Shown: positions 9,421 to 17,411 of the stretch, one piece after another
Layout of the letters: the number at the start of each line of letters is the position of its first letter
Numbering within the stretch: position 1 is the stretch's first letter
From: Hellea sp.
GTDB taxonomy: Bacteria; Pseudomonadota; Alphaproteobacteria; Caulobacterales; Maricaulaceae
Direction: 5' to 3'
DNA: 33,683 nucleotides
Assembly: GCA_023300105.1 (NCBI GenBank)
Contig: JALZWM010000108.1
Location: 1 to 33,683, forward strand
Position numbers and translations under genes: made by a program
Notes under the pieces: generated by a model
Database searches by the model: none
What the model was told of the DNA's origin: nothing
What the model saw: the letters and a program-made list of their open reading frames with translations, nothing else

Positions 9421-9435
9421 GAACAATTGTGGAAC
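9421..9435 (-). promoter_or_regulatory. LexA (SOS) box 2 upstream of recA
   Basis: GAAC-N7-GAAC, the reverse complement form of the alphaproteobacterial LexA operator, exact in both half-sites. It is inverted relative to box 1 (12 of 15 positions match as an inverted repeat). The inner half-sites GTTCTTTT (9399-9406) and AAAAGAAC (9417-9424) form the arms of a palindrome. Confidence 0.82.
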
Positions 9436-9477
9436 AAAACTATTACGGCAGTCCGATACCAGCCGAAATTTCAAGAC

Positions 9478-9501
9478 AATGACCGAAGGGCTCCGGTCAT
9501 T
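9478..9501 (+). promoter_or_regulatory. Hairpin in the recA leader
   Basis: A perfect 8-bp stem, AATGACCG/CGGTCATT, with an 8-base loop. It ends seven bases before the recA Shine-Dalgarno sequence GGAG (9508-9511). It could influence translation or message stability, but no T run follows, so it is not an obvious terminator. Confidence 0.4.
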
Positions 9502-9518
9502 TATACTGGAGTTCTCAT

Positions 9519-10637
9519 ATGGCCCGAAATTCAACACCCCTAACCGTCGTGGGTAAAGTCGCCGACAAAAATAAATCAGCTGCACTTGATGCAGCTCTCT
9601 CTCAAATTGACCGTGCCTTTGGTAAAGGCTCTGTCATGAAATTGGGCTCAAAGACAACAATGGATGTCGAAGCTATTTCAACAGGCTCGCTCGGGCTTGA
9701 TATTGCGCTTGGTATAGGCGGTTTGCCTCGGGGCCGTGTTATCGAAGTTTACGGGCCAGAAAGTTCAGGTAAGACAACGCTGACCCTTCATGTTATCGCT
9801 GAAATGCAAAAAACGGGCGGCGTTGCGGCCTTTATCGATGCGGAGCATGCGCTGGACCCTGTCTACGCGGGTAAACTTGGCGTTGACGTTAATGAACTTT
9901 TGATTGCTCAGCCTGATACAGGTGAGCAGGCGCTAGAAATTGCTGACACACTCGTGCGATCAGGCGCTGTTGACATTCTTGTTGTTGACTCTGTTGCTGC
10001 TTTGACGCCGCGCGCTGAACTTGAAGGCGATATGGGCGATAGTCTGCCGGGTCTTCAAGCGCGCCTCATGAGCCAAGCTCTGCGTAAACTCACTGGCTCT
10101 ATTTCAAAATCTGGCTGTATGGTTATCTTTATCAATCAAATTCGTCATAAAATTGGCGTTATGTACGGGTCTCCTGAAACAACAACTGGGGGTAACGCGC
10201 TTAAGTTCTATAGTTCTGTCCGTCTTGATATCCGCCGTATTGGCGCGATTAAGTACCGTGAAGAAGTTATCGGAAACCAAACACGGGTGAAAGTCGTTAA
10301 AAACAAAGTTGCGCCGCCATTCCGCCAAGTTGAATTTGATATTATGTACGGCCAAGGTATTTCAAAAACAGGCGAGCTTATCGATCTCGGTGTTAAGGCC
10401 GGCGTTGTTGAGAAGTCTGGCTCTTGGTTCTCTTATGGGGATGAGCGTATCGGTCAAGGCCGTGAGAACGTAAGAAAGTTCCTTCTCGAGCATCCAGAAA
10501 TGGCAGAACGCCTTGAGCAACAAATTCGAGTCAATGAAGGCCTCATCGAAGGTGAATTACTTATGCCGACTGAAGAGCAGGTTGAAGATGATGGCGATAA
10601 GGTTGAGGATGATAAGGTCGCTAAGCTCAAAGCCTAA
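9519..10637 (+). CDS. recA: RecA recombinase
   Basis: A 372-residue RecA, the ATP-dependent strand-exchange protein and SOS co-protease. Walker A is GPESSGKTT, Walker B is [15 protein letters not shown], and the L2 region plus [23 protein letters not shown] are unmistakable. The C-terminal tail is acidic ([14 protein letters not shown]), as in other RecA proteins. The start at 9519 is supported by GGAG seven bases upstream. In the L2 loop the segment reads [15 protein letters not shown] where most homologues have RMKIGVMFG. Expression is very probably LexA-controlled through two boxes at 9388-9435, and a strong intrinsic terminator follows at 10682-10710. alaS downstream has its own promoter. 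Confidence 0.98.
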   Translation: MARNSTPLTVVGKVADKNKSAALDAALSQIDRAFGKGSVMKLGSKTTMDVEAISTGSLGLDIALGIGGLPRGRVIEVYGPESSGKTTLTLHVIAEMQKTGGVAAFIDAEHALDPVYAGKLGVDVNELLIAQPDTGEQALEIADTLVRSGAVDILVVDSVAALTPRAELEGDMGDSLPGLQARLMSQALRKLTGSISKSGCMVIFINQIRHKIGVMYGSPETTTGGNALKFYSSVRLDIRRIGAIKYREEVIGNQTRVKVVKNKVAPPFRQVEFDIMYGQGISKTGELIDLGVKAGVVEKSGSWFSYGDERIGQGRENVRKFLLEHPEMAERLEQQIRVNEGLIEGELLMPTEEQVEDDGDKVEDDKVAKLKA

Positions 10638-10681
10638 TCCTATAATATCAAAGAACAGCCCCTCCTTTAGCTGTTTTTAGG

Positions 10682-10710
10682 TCAGGGGGCCGTTATCCCC
10701 CTGATTTTTT
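10682..10710 (+). terminator. Rho-independent terminator of recA
   Basis: A perfect 8-bp GC-rich stem TCAGGGGG/CCCCCTGA with the loop CCGTTAT, immediately followed by six T. This is a textbook intrinsic terminator that separates recA from alaS. Confidence 0.9.
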
Positions 10711-10726
10711 CCTGACCGAAATTTGA

Positions 10727-10757
10727 AAAGAGCGCTTGGCACTGCCCAGCGCTCTTT
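10727..10757 (+). promoter_or_regulatory. Inverted repeat over the alaS promoter (candidate operator)
   Basis: A perfect 10-bp inverted repeat AAAGAGCGCT (10727-10736) / AGCGCTCTTT (10748-10757) spans the putative -35 element of alaS. Bases GGC/GCC inside the loop can extend the stem. No T tract follows, so an operator or leader structure is likelier than a terminator. E. coli AlaRS is known to repress its own gene through a palindrome at its promoter, which makes autoregulation here a reasonable but unproven idea. Confidence 0.5.
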
Positions 10758-10764
10758 CTATATG
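10736..10764 (+). promoter_or_regulatory. Putative alaS promoter
   Basis: TTGGCA (10736-10741; five of six to the -35 consensus), a 17-base spacer and TATATG (10759-10764; four of six to the -10). It predicts a transcription start near 10771, which leaves only about 24 bases of leader before the alaS ATG and excludes the longer upstream reading frame as the real start. Confidence 0.5.
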
Positions 10765-10777
10765 AGAGGTCAGATTA

Positions 10778-10798
10778 ATGAAGAAACGTACCGCATGA
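10778..10798 (+). CDS. Six-codon minicistron (MKKRTA) coupled to alaS
   Basis: ATG 10778 is preceded by AGAGGT at good spacing. The frame reads MKKRTA and stops at TGA 10796-10798, overlapping the alaS ATG in the arrangement ATGA. The last sense codon is GCA (alanine). alaS itself has no good ribosome-binding site, so termination-reinitiation coupling is plausible. It is very short and may be fortuitous. Confidence 0.3.
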   Translation: MKKRTA

Positions 10799-13440
10799 CC
10801 AGCCTCAGAGACATCCGTAAGCAATTTTTAAATTACTTTGAAGGGCAGGGTCACACTATTGCGGCTTCTAGCGCGCTTGTGCCTGATAATGACCCAACGC
10901 TTCTTTTTACCAATGCTGGCATGGTTCAGTTCAAAGATTATTTTACGGGCGGGACAACGCCGCCTTATCCTCGGGCTGTTACATCTCAAAAATGTGTACG
11001 GGCTGGCGGGAAACATAATGACCTTGATAATGTAGGCTACACAGCGCGGCATCACACATTTTTTGAAATGCTCGGAAACTTTAGTTTTGGCGATTACTTT
11101 AAAGCTCAAGCTATCGAGAATGCTTGGAACCTTGTCACTAAAGATTTTGGGTTTGAAAAAGAAAAACTCTTGGTCACCGTCTATCACACAGATGATGAAG
11201 CTTTTGATCTTTGGAAGAAAATCGCGGGACTTTCTGATGATAGAATTATCCGTATTTCAACGAATGATAATTTTTGGGCTATGGGCGATACGGGACCGTG
11301 TGGTCCATGTTCAGAAATATTTTATGACCACGGCGCGCATATCCCGGGCGGCCCTCCAGGGTCTGCTGATGAAGATGGTGATCGTTTTATTGAAATTTGG
11401 AACTTGGTTTTCATGCAGTTCCAAAGACATGCTGACGGTACGCAAGTTCCGCTGCCTAAGCCCTCTATTGATACGGGCATGGGGCTAGAGCGTACAGCGG
11501 CTATCTTGCAGGGCAAACATGACAATTACGATATTGACCTGTTCCAGAACTTAATCGGCTCATCTGTTGATCTCACAGGAGTAAAAGCAGAAGGGGACGC
11601 GATGTTCTCTCACCGCGTTATTGCGGACCACCTGCGCTCTTGCTCATTCTTGATGGCTGACGGCGTCTCTCCGTCTAATGAGGGCCGAGGCTATGTGCTG
11701 CGCCGCATAATGCGCCGCGCGATGCGCCACGCGCATATTCTAGGCGCAAAAGATCCGCTGATGCACCGTCTTGTCCCAAGTTTAATAAGCGAAATGGGCG
11801 ATGCCTACCCAGAGCTTGGCCGCGCTAAGGCCTCGATTGAGGCCACCTTTGAACAAGAGGAAGAACGTTTTCGCCGGACATTGGGGCGCGGGACCGCTTT
11901 GCTTAATGAGGCGACACACTCACTTGGCGATGGTGACACGCTTGACGGCGAAACAGCTTTTAAACTTTATGACACCTTTGGCTTCCCGTTGGACCTGACG
12001 CAAGATGCGTTAAAGTCAAAAGGAATTGCCGTTGATACAGCGGGTTTCGACGCGGCTATGGCGCGACAGAAAGAAGGTTCAAAAGCGGCTGGGTTTAAGT
12101 CTGGGGATATGGGCAATGATGATGTTTGGTTAGCGGCAAGAGAAGCTAACGGCGCAACAGAATTTACTGGCTTTGAGAGTTTAACCGCTGAGGATAGTGT
12201 TCATACTATATTTGCAGACGGGAATATCGTTGAAAACGCACAAGACACTGACTTGCAAGATAATAGCGTGATGTTTGTAACTAAGAACACACCGTTTTAT
12301 GCCGAGAGCGGCGGGCAAGCGGGCGATAAAGGCATAGCTAAGTTTCCTAATGGCCAAGTTGTTGTGAGCGATGTTTTGAAAAAGGCAGGTGATTTACACG
12401 TTCATATTGGAAAATTAACAGGTAAGATATCAAAGGGTGATACCGTGCATCTCTCTGTCGAGTCGGATAACCGTAAACGTACTATGGCTAATCATTCATC
12501 GGCGCATCTTATGCATGAGGCTTTACGTAGAGTATTAGGGGAACATGTCACGCAAAAGGGGCAGATGGTTGATGGAGACCGTATTCGTTTTGATATATCC
12601 CACGGCGCTGCGATAACGCGCGAAGAGCTAGGTAAGGTTGAAGATCAGGTCAATCAGGTCATTCAACAAAATGCAGACGCGCAGACACGGCTTATGAATC
12701 CTGAGGCCGCTATGGAAGCGGGTGCTATGGCTTTGTTCGGTGAAAAATACGGCGATGAAGTGCGCGTGTTATCATTGGGCGAGCCGATAGATAATGATCC
12801 GAAAGCTTACTCAGTTGAGCTTTGCGGCGGCACCCATGTCGCGCGGACAGGTGATATTGCCTTATTCAAAATCGTGTCTGAAGGCGCGGTTGCCGCAGGT
12901 ATTCGCCGTGTTGAGGCTGTCAGCGGCGAAGCGGCCAGACAGTATCTCGAAACATATGCAGGTTATACGCGCGCAGCGGCGGATACGCTAAAATCAAAAC
13001 CCGAAGATGTGCCGGCGCGCATTACGGCGCTTTTAGCTGATCGTAAGAAGCTCGAAAAAGAACTTTCCGAAGCTAAAAAAGCATTAGCTTTAGGCGGTTC
13101 TGGCGGCGCTGCGAAATCTGAAGAAATAAACGGCGTGAAGTTTATCGGCGGCGTGCTCGACGGCGTTTCAGGAAAAGACCTCCGCGCGATGCTTAATGAC
13201 CAACTCTCCGCTATTGGCTCTGGCATTGTGGCCTTTGTCGCCAAAGACGGCGAGAAAGTGGCTGTAGCGGTTGCTGTGACAGACGACCTCATCGGCACGC
13301 ATTCTGCGGCAACGCTTGTGAATGCAGGCGCTGAGAAAGTCGGCGGGCGCGGGGGCGGGAAACCGGGCATGGCGCAAGCTGGCGGGACAAATGTGGCGGG
13401 TGCGGATGATGCGTTAGCGGCGATTAAAGCCGCGATTTAG
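10795..13440 (+). CDS. alaS: Alanyl-tRNA synthetase
   Basis: Charges tRNA-Ala with alanine. I chose ATG 10795 ([11 protein letters not shown]) because family members begin here and the putative promoter lies within the longer open frame; this gives 881 residues. Class II core motifs are clear: [46 protein letters not shown] and [11 protein letters not shown]. The editing domain has HSSAHLMH and the late CGGTHV zinc and proofreading residues. The C-Ala domain ends in glycine-rich [15 protein letters not shown]. It is transcribed separately from recA. Its stop overlaps by four bases the stop of the convergent subtilase gene, so antisense interference between them is possible. Confidence 0.97.
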   Translation: MTSLRDIRKQFLNYFEGQGHTIAASSALVPDNDPTLLFTNAGMVQFKDYFTGGTTPPYPRAVTSQKCVRAGGKHNDLDNVGYTARHHTFFEMLGNFSFGDYFKAQAIENAWNLVTKDFGFEKEKLLVTVYHTDDEAFDLWKKIAGLSDDRIIRISTNDNFWAMGDTGPCGPCSEIFYDHGAHIPGGPPGSADEDGDRFIEIWNLVFMQFQRHADGTQVPLPKPSIDTGMGLERTAAILQGKHDNYDIDLFQNLIGSSVDLTGVKAEGDAMFSHRVIADHLRSCSFLMADGVSPSNEGRGYVLRRIMRRAMRHAHILGAKDPLMHRLVPSLISEMGDAYPELGRAKASIEATFEQEEERFRRTLGRGTALLNEATHSLGDGDTLDGETAFKLYDTFGFPLDLTQDALKSKGIAVDTAGFDAAMARQKEGSKAAGFKSGDMGNDDVWLAAREANGATEFTGFESLTAEDSVHTIFADGNIVENAQDTDLQDNSVMFVTKNTPFYAESGGQAGDKGIAKFPNGQVVVSDVLKKAGDLHVHIGKLTGKISKGDTVHLSVESDNRKRTMANHSSAHLMHEALRRVLGEHVTQKGQMVDGDRIRFDISHGAAITREELGKVEDQVNQVIQQNADAQTRLMNPEAAMEAGAMALFGEKYGDEVRVLSLGEPIDNDPKAYSVELCGGTHVARTGDIALFKIVSEGAVAAGIRRVEAVSGEAARQYLETYAGYTRAAADTLKSKPEDVPARITALLADRKKLEKELSEAKKALALGGSGGAAKSEEINGVKFIGGVLDGVSGKDLRAMLNDQLSAIGSGIVAFVAKDGEKVAVAVAVTDDLIGTHSAATLVNAGAEKVGGRGGGKPGMAQAGGTNVAGADDALAAIKAAI

Positions 13441-14651
13441 CGCTCTGTGTTGCAAATATATTTCGCATTAATCAATCCAAGGCCAAAAATTGTATCTTTT
13501 CCTTTTGGACCAAGATCTGTCGCGGAGCGCGAAAAATACTGAATTATATCATCGCGGTTTTTATAATCCTTCATGCCTAATGATGAGGCTATCGCAGCTG
13601 TGATAAAAGGCGCCGCGATAGAGGTCCCCGATATATATCTATTTTGGCCTTCAATATTGATATATATGTCAACGCCGGGCGCTGAAAAATCGACATGATG
13701 CCCTCGCACGGCTTTGTCGTAAATATCGCCTTCAACATCAACGGCTGTTGCCGCCAAGACTGTATTATAAGCGGCAGGAAATTGAGGTGGCGAATTTTGC
13801 CCTTGGTTTCCAACGGCGGCCACAATCAAAAATCCCTTGTCAGAGGCCACATCAAGGGCGGCTTCTAAAACTTTGTTTGGCGGGCCTGACAGGCTAATAT
13901 TGACGACTTTTACGTCATTTAAAAGCATCCAGTTAAGGGCTTTAAGTATGGCGGTAGGGCTTGAGTAATCATTTCCATTTTCGTCTTGTTCAACCACAGC
14001 GGCTGAATATAGCATAACGTTTTTAAGACGTGCAGGGTCAGTTAATATCGCGGCAATAGAGGTGCCATGGCGCACGGCCGTTTCCGAGGGGGCTTGCTCT
14101 ATGAATGATTTATTATAGATTTTTGCAGATGTCTGTTCTCTAAACTTTTCAGATAAGCCGCCATCAATAATACCAATTTTGACAGGCACATCACACCCTG
14201 ACTTAGGCCAGCTCAGCATTTCATTAGCAAATGTCTTGGGGGCTTGAGACGGTAAGAAAGAAACCTTAGAGCTGTTGAGTGAATATTTGTTAAGCTCTCC
14301 TACGGAGGACTTAGGCTGAAGCCTTTCAAGCTCGAGCGATGCATCCTTGGGACTTACGCCAGGAGGGCAATCAAATGTGAGCAGATAGAGGTCGAGGCCT
14401 GCTAACTTTTCTTGCTTATGGAGTGTATAGCCCCATTCCAAAGCTTGGCGTTCTAAATCAACAGCAACCGACTTACTCTTAACTGTGGCGACAACCTGTG
14501 AACGGGTGACCAATTCAGAAGATGCTTCGTTGATTGCAGGCTTCGTAATTTGAGCATTTGGCGCGCTCTGGACTTGGGGTAAGCTTTCACAAGCTGTCAA
14601 AAACAGAGCTAAAACGGAACTCACTAATAGAGGGGATTGTAAAATTTTCAT
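13437..14651 (-). CDS. S8 (subtilisin-like) serine protease lipoprotein
   Basis: A 404-residue subtilase with a lipoprotein signal (lipobox LTAC, Cys21). The catalytic triad is complete: D163 (GIIDGG), H195 (RHGTSIAA) and S344 (SGTSIAAPF). The oxyanion Asn is N282 (AAVGNQGQ). Residues about 55-130 form a compact alpha/beta region ([17 protein letters not shown]...) resembling a subtilase propeptide. It should act at the periplasmic face of the envelope. It is the last gene of the leftward locus ECF sigma, anti-sigma, beta-barrel, protease. A sequence like the ECF promoter (14677-14701) lies just upstream, and AGG about eight bases before the ATG serves as ribosome-binding site. A role in processing or sensing for the adjacent anti-sigma is inferred from context. 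Confidence 0.9.
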   Translation of the reverse strand: MKILQSPLLVSSVLALFLTACESLPQVQSAPNAQITKPAINEASSELVTRSQVVATVKSKSVAVDLERQALEWGYTLHKQEKLAGLDLYLLTFDCPPGVSPKDASLELERLQPKSSVGELNKYSLNSSKVSFLPSQAPKTFANEMLSWPKSGCDVPVKIGIIDGGLSEKFREQTSAKIYNKSFIEQAPSETAVRHGTSIAAILTDPARLKNVMLYSAAVVEQDENGNDYSSPTAILKALNWMLLNDVKVVNISLSGPPNKVLEAALDVASDKGFLIVAAVGNQGQNSPPQFPAAYNTVLAATAVDVEGDIYDKAVRGHHVDFSAPGVDIYINIEGQNRYISGTSIAAPFITAAIASSLGMKDYKNRDDIIQYFSRSATDLGPKGKDTIFGLGLINAKYICNTER

Positions 14652-14676
14652 AATTAATACCTATGTCAATTCCTTT

Positions 14677-14701
14677 GACGTGCGAGACACTTAAAGGTTC
14701 A
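14677..14701 (-). promoter_or_regulatory. ECF-type promoter before the S8 protease gene
   Basis: On the minus strand TTGAACCTTT is followed, 15 bases after TGAACC, by CGTCAAAG. It resembles the other two sites of this locus (16-base spacer, CGAC) and the general ECF pattern GGAAC...CGTC. It overlaps the end of the beta-barrel gene. Confidence 0.5.
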
Positions 14702-15985
14702 ATCAAAATTAAATTCCGTCGATAATATAAAGACCTGTGCATTCGAATTAAAACTATTCGCATTATAATCTGCATATTCTAACCCAAATCGGACGCTTTT
14801 CCACTTCCCACTAAGCTCGAAGTCAATTTCTTCCCCGAAATTACTATTTCCTTCATCAGATTCAAACCAATGATAGCTTGCGCCTGCGCGAATGTCCTCA
14901 AATATTCCAATTTGCCTGAGCTTATAATTTGCAGATACCGAGAAATCACGTAAGCCTTCATCTGGTATCGTTAAAAATTGATCTGCAATACCGTTCAGCC
15001 TATGCAAAGTCCCCAAGGGCGTCTGTAGAGCTTGCCCATTGTCACTGCCAAGATGCTCAGCTTTGACTGTAAAGTCATAATTGCGATATTCCACCCCCAG
15101 CTTTGCGGCGGCATAGAGAGTAGCATAATCATTGGGATTGTCGGCAAAATCTGTTTGCCTTGCGATAGAACCGTCCCAATTTAACCCCCAATCCGTCCAC
15201 TTATGGCGTCCATTAATGCGAACACCTAATGTTGAAGAACTCAAATCTGAGACCCGGTTTTCGTCAGGCCCCGTTTCAAGATCAAGCCCATAATAAAAAG
15301 CCACAAGACGTCCTAGGGGCGTGATAACACCGTAATTTAAAATCAAAGAGTCACCATCAAATTCGCCGAGAGGACTGTCATTTCCAAATTGCCTTTGCAC
15401 ATGCCCTACATAGGCGGCATCTAAAAGGCCGGGCCCAATTTTGCGTTCAAGTCTCGCCGCGTCAAAAGTTTGCTCATTGTTCCGAAAATTCCAATGTCCA
15501 ATGAAGCGCCAATCATCCAAAGCAATTCTTTGACGACCTAAAGTGAGCCGTGTATTTGGTATGATGTCAGTTTGAAATTGAAGCCGATTAATTTCAAAGT
15601 TTTCAGGGTCAGAAATAACAGGACGGCCTATTTGACCATTGAGAGTGTCGTTGAAGTTTTCTAAAAAATTTTTAGCCCCTTCAAATTCAATTAAGGCGGT
15701 AGAGTTTTCAAAAATATTAAACTCGAACCCCAATTTAATACGCAAGGATAAAGCCTCTGCTGATTGCTCAAATGCGTCTTGATCGACCGTATGATATCTA
15801 AAGCGAGCATCGCCAAAGCTATTGATCTTAATGGGTTTAAAATCGTCTTGCCCAAAAACAGGCGCCGGCGCCGTATTAAATAGAAAGGCTAAAAGACAGG
15901 AGAATAGTAAGCCATTCGCTTTTCTAATGTGTGCTGCAAGATGTGTAAGTATCGACAAGGTTCTCTTTCGAAATGAGTGTGCCAA
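14699..15985 (-). CDS. Alginate-export-type outer-membrane beta-barrel protein
   Basis: A protein of about 428 residues with an uncleaved-length signal region (GLLFSCLLAFLFNTAPAPVFGQ) followed by alternating beta-strand pattern to a C-terminal FNFD. LGRQRIALDDWRFIGHWNFRNNEQTFDAARLE is typical of the alginate-export (AlgE-like) porin family, single-chain barrels that pass anionic polymers or other solutes. I cannot name the substrate. The longest frame starts at TTG 15985 and overlaps the anti-sigma gene by 62 bases; no good ribosome-binding site is visible there, and a TTG at 15958 is an alternative. The overlap implies translational coupling with the anti-sigma gene. Being inside an ECF operon, it is likely induced by the envelope signal that the sigma factor answers. 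Confidence 0.75.
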   Translation of the reverse strand: MAHSFRKRTLSILTHLAAHIRKANGLLFSCLLAFLFNTAPAPVFGQDDFKPIKINSFGDARFRYHTVDQDAFEQSAEALSLRIKLGFEFNIFENSTALIEFEGAKNFLENFNDTLNGQIGRPVISDPENFEINRLQFQTDIIPNTRLTLGRQRIALDDWRFIGHWNFRNNEQTFDAARLERKIGPGLLDAAYVGHVQRQFGNDSPLGEFDGDSLILNYGVITPLGRLVAFYYGLDLETGPDENRVSDLSSSTLGVRINGRHKWTDWGLNWDGSIARQTDFADNPNDYATLYAAAKLGVEYRNYDFTVKAEHLGSDNGQALQTPLGTLHRLNGIADQFLTIPDEGLRDFSVSANYKLRQIGIFEDIRAGASYHWFESDEGNSNFGEEIDFELSGKWKSVRFGLEYADYNANSFNSNAQVFILSTEFNFD

Positions 15986-16541
15986 TCATAGATAAGCAAT
16001 TTTCCTTATCAGGAAAGGACACAGTATAAATACCTAGTTTACTAGGGCCAGATATAATTTGAGAATTGTGATTGATTAGTAAATCAGACACGTCCGTAAA
16101 ATTGACATGAGATTTAAAACTTAACTGCAAAGAAACACCCGATGCCTCTGTCTCGCTCGCGAGTTGGTAATGTTTGGAGGTTTCAGAGTTTGTAATATAA
16201 AAAGCCTGCCCAATTGAAACGCAGGCGAGCGCTAAGGCAGCTATTTTCCACATCCCTCCTAAAACAGTTATGTTTTTGGTCTTTGTTTGGACGGTTGAAG
16301 TTTCAGTGTTTTTAGACTCTAAATTATCTATGCTGCGCGATAGTCTAGCCCAGCCAAATTCAAGGCCTGATGGGTCTGGCTCATCGGCTCTTGCCGCCAT
16401 AAGATTACGCTGAAACTCTATATCGGCTTGAAAATCGGGATTTTCGTTTAGATAAGCCTCAAACTCTGCGGTTTGCGCGGCCGAAAGCTCGCCGCGTAAA
16501 TAGCGAGGAACAAGCAATGAAAATGTTTCTTCATGTGTCAT
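15924..16541 (-). CDS. Membrane-anchored anti-sigma factor with propeptide-like periplasmic domain
   Basis: A 205-residue protein encoded just after the ECF sigma gene. The N-terminal cytoplasmic part (1-90) contains the acidic LRGELSAAQTAEFEAYLNENP motif common in FecR/RskA-like anti-sigma domains, without a zinc-binding HxxxCxxC. One membrane helix spans about 97-116. The periplasmic part (about 138-205) runs SFKSHVNFTDVSDLL...IISGPSKLGIYTVSF...LISKENLVDTYTSC. Its GPSxxGIY motif and beta-alpha-beta rhythm recall subtilase inhibitor/propeptide domains. It also carries two cysteines (C182, C202) that could form a disulfide. It should hold the sigma factor inactive until a periplasmic signal, possibly involving the adjacent S8 protease. 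AAGG precedes the ATG at good spacing. Confidence 0.8.
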   Translation of the reverse strand: MTHEETFSLLVPRYLRGELSAAQTAEFEAYLNENPDFQADIEFQRNLMAARADEPDPSGLEFGWARLSRSIDNLESKNTETSTVQTKTKNITVLGGMWKIAALALACVSIGQAFYITNSETSKHYQLASETEASGVSLQLSFKSHVNFTDVSDLLINHNSQIISGPSKLGIYTVSFPDKENCLSMIGTLISKENLVDTYTSCSTH

Positions 16542-16574
16542 CAGGCTGCCTTTTTAAGTCTGTACATTATCTTT

Positions 16575-16600
16575 GTCGATTTGATTGTAGAAAAGGTTCA
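16575..16600 (-). promoter_or_regulatory. ECF-type promoter between sigma and anti-sigma genes
   Basis: Minus strand: TTTGAACC, 16-base spacer, CGACAAAG. It is nearly identical at both ends to the site before the lipoprotein gene (17295-17320), with equal spacer length. It would drive anti-sigma, beta-barrel and protease independently of the sigma gene. Confidence 0.6.
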
Positions 16601-16608
16601 AACTAAAA

Positions 16609-17172
16609 TTACTTATTTAAATTTTGTAAGATGTGTTGAAGACTACGTTTTGCGTATAATATTCTCGTTTTAATCGTGCCTTCAGGACATCCTTCAAGCG
16701 CGGCAATTTCTTTATAGGTCAAATCTTCAAAAAATGAGAGATGTATCGCGCGGCGATGATCGGGTTTTAATTGCTCAACCGCCTTTCTCACAACGCTCGT
16801 CTCTTGTGAAAGATTAAATAATTCGGCAGCGTTTAGCGCGTCATCCTTTATATCAATGAGCTCATCAGAATATTTAAGGCGCGCATGTTTTCGGTTTCTG
16901 TCTATTGATTTATTTTTAGCAATCGAAAATATCCATGTTTTAAGAGACGAACGTCCTTCAAAACGATCTGCTTTGCGCCAAACCTCTAACATCGTATCGT
17001 GAATAATATCAGCCACATCATTTGGGTCTGCGAGAAATAACCGAATGAAGCCGTTTAAAGCAGGTGCATAGACTTTATAAATTTCATTCATGGCATTTTT
17101 ATTGCCCTTAACAACTCCCTCAATCAGGGCTTTATCTAATTCCCGTCTTTTGTCCGGAGCCATATGTTGCAT
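16609..17172 (-). CDS. ECF-family RNA polymerase sigma factor
   Basis: A 187-residue ECF sigma factor with only regions 2 and 4. Region 2 reads NDVADIIHDTMLEVWRKADRFEGRSSLKTWIFSIAKNKSIDRNRK, with the usual W and DxxQ-like core for -10 recognition. Region 4 has LKPDHRRAIHLSFFEDLTYKEIAALEGCPEGTIKTRILYAKRSL, a helix-turn-helix that reads the -35. It is followed by its presumed anti-sigma. Two in-frame ATGs (17172 and 17163) are possible, neither with a clear Shine-Dalgarno sequence. No copy of the local TGAACC...CGAC motif is visible directly before this gene, so it may not autoregulate while its partners do. Confidence 0.93.
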   Translation of the reverse strand: MQHMAPDKRRELDKALIEGVVKGNKNAMNEIYKVYAPALNGFIRLFLADPNDVADIIHDTMLEVWRKADRFEGRSSLKTWIFSIAKNKSIDRNRKHARLKYSDELIDIKDDALNAAELFNLSQETSVVRKAVEQLKPDHRRAIHLSFFEDLTYKEIAALEGCPEGTIKTRILYAKRSLQHILQNLNK

Positions 17173-17294
17173 GAATAGCGCACTTTATCTGCAGGTGTAA
17201 TTGTCTTCGCATAAACATGACTGACTTTGTCCTTAACATCAAGCGGGGTGTAAGCCGTTATAACTACCCCTTACTAAAATATTTTAAAAAACTT

Positions 17295-17320
17295 TGAACC
17301 TTTCCCGTTGCTCCAACGAC
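17295..17320 (+). promoter_or_regulatory. ECF-type promoter before the beta-helix lipoprotein gene
   Basis: TTTGAACC, 16-base spacer, CGACATAG. The same two boxes and spacing occur on the minus strand at 16575-16600. It predicts a start near 17328 and a leader of about 85 bases. The rest of the 239-base divergent region is AT-rich with no other clear element. Confidence 0.6.
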
Positions 17321-17411
17321 ATAGGAGGGCAAGGCCAAAATTACTCCCTTGATTTAGTCTTCTATCCACTCCCGATCTACACGATCGATAACGCATTAAA
17401 GGACATTCAAA

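Noticed and set aside
10736-10752. TTGGCAC upstream of alaS as a second sigma-54 promoter
   Set aside because: The GC element is out of register: CG, not GC, follows GG-N10, and a sigma-70-like arrangement fits better.
10723-10794. Longer N-terminus for AlaRS from 10723
   Set aside because: It would be translated from within the palindrome and upstream of the likely promoter, and the family starts at [11 protein letters not shown].
10828-11488. Overlapping ORFs of 119-141 residues on both strands inside alaS
   Set aside because: Shadows of the invariant catalytic core of AlaRS.
12963-13370. Minus-strand ORF of 135 residues at the 3' end of alaS
   Set aside because: Pro/Ser/Ala-rich shadow of the glycine/alanine-rich C-Ala domain, with no ribosome-binding site.
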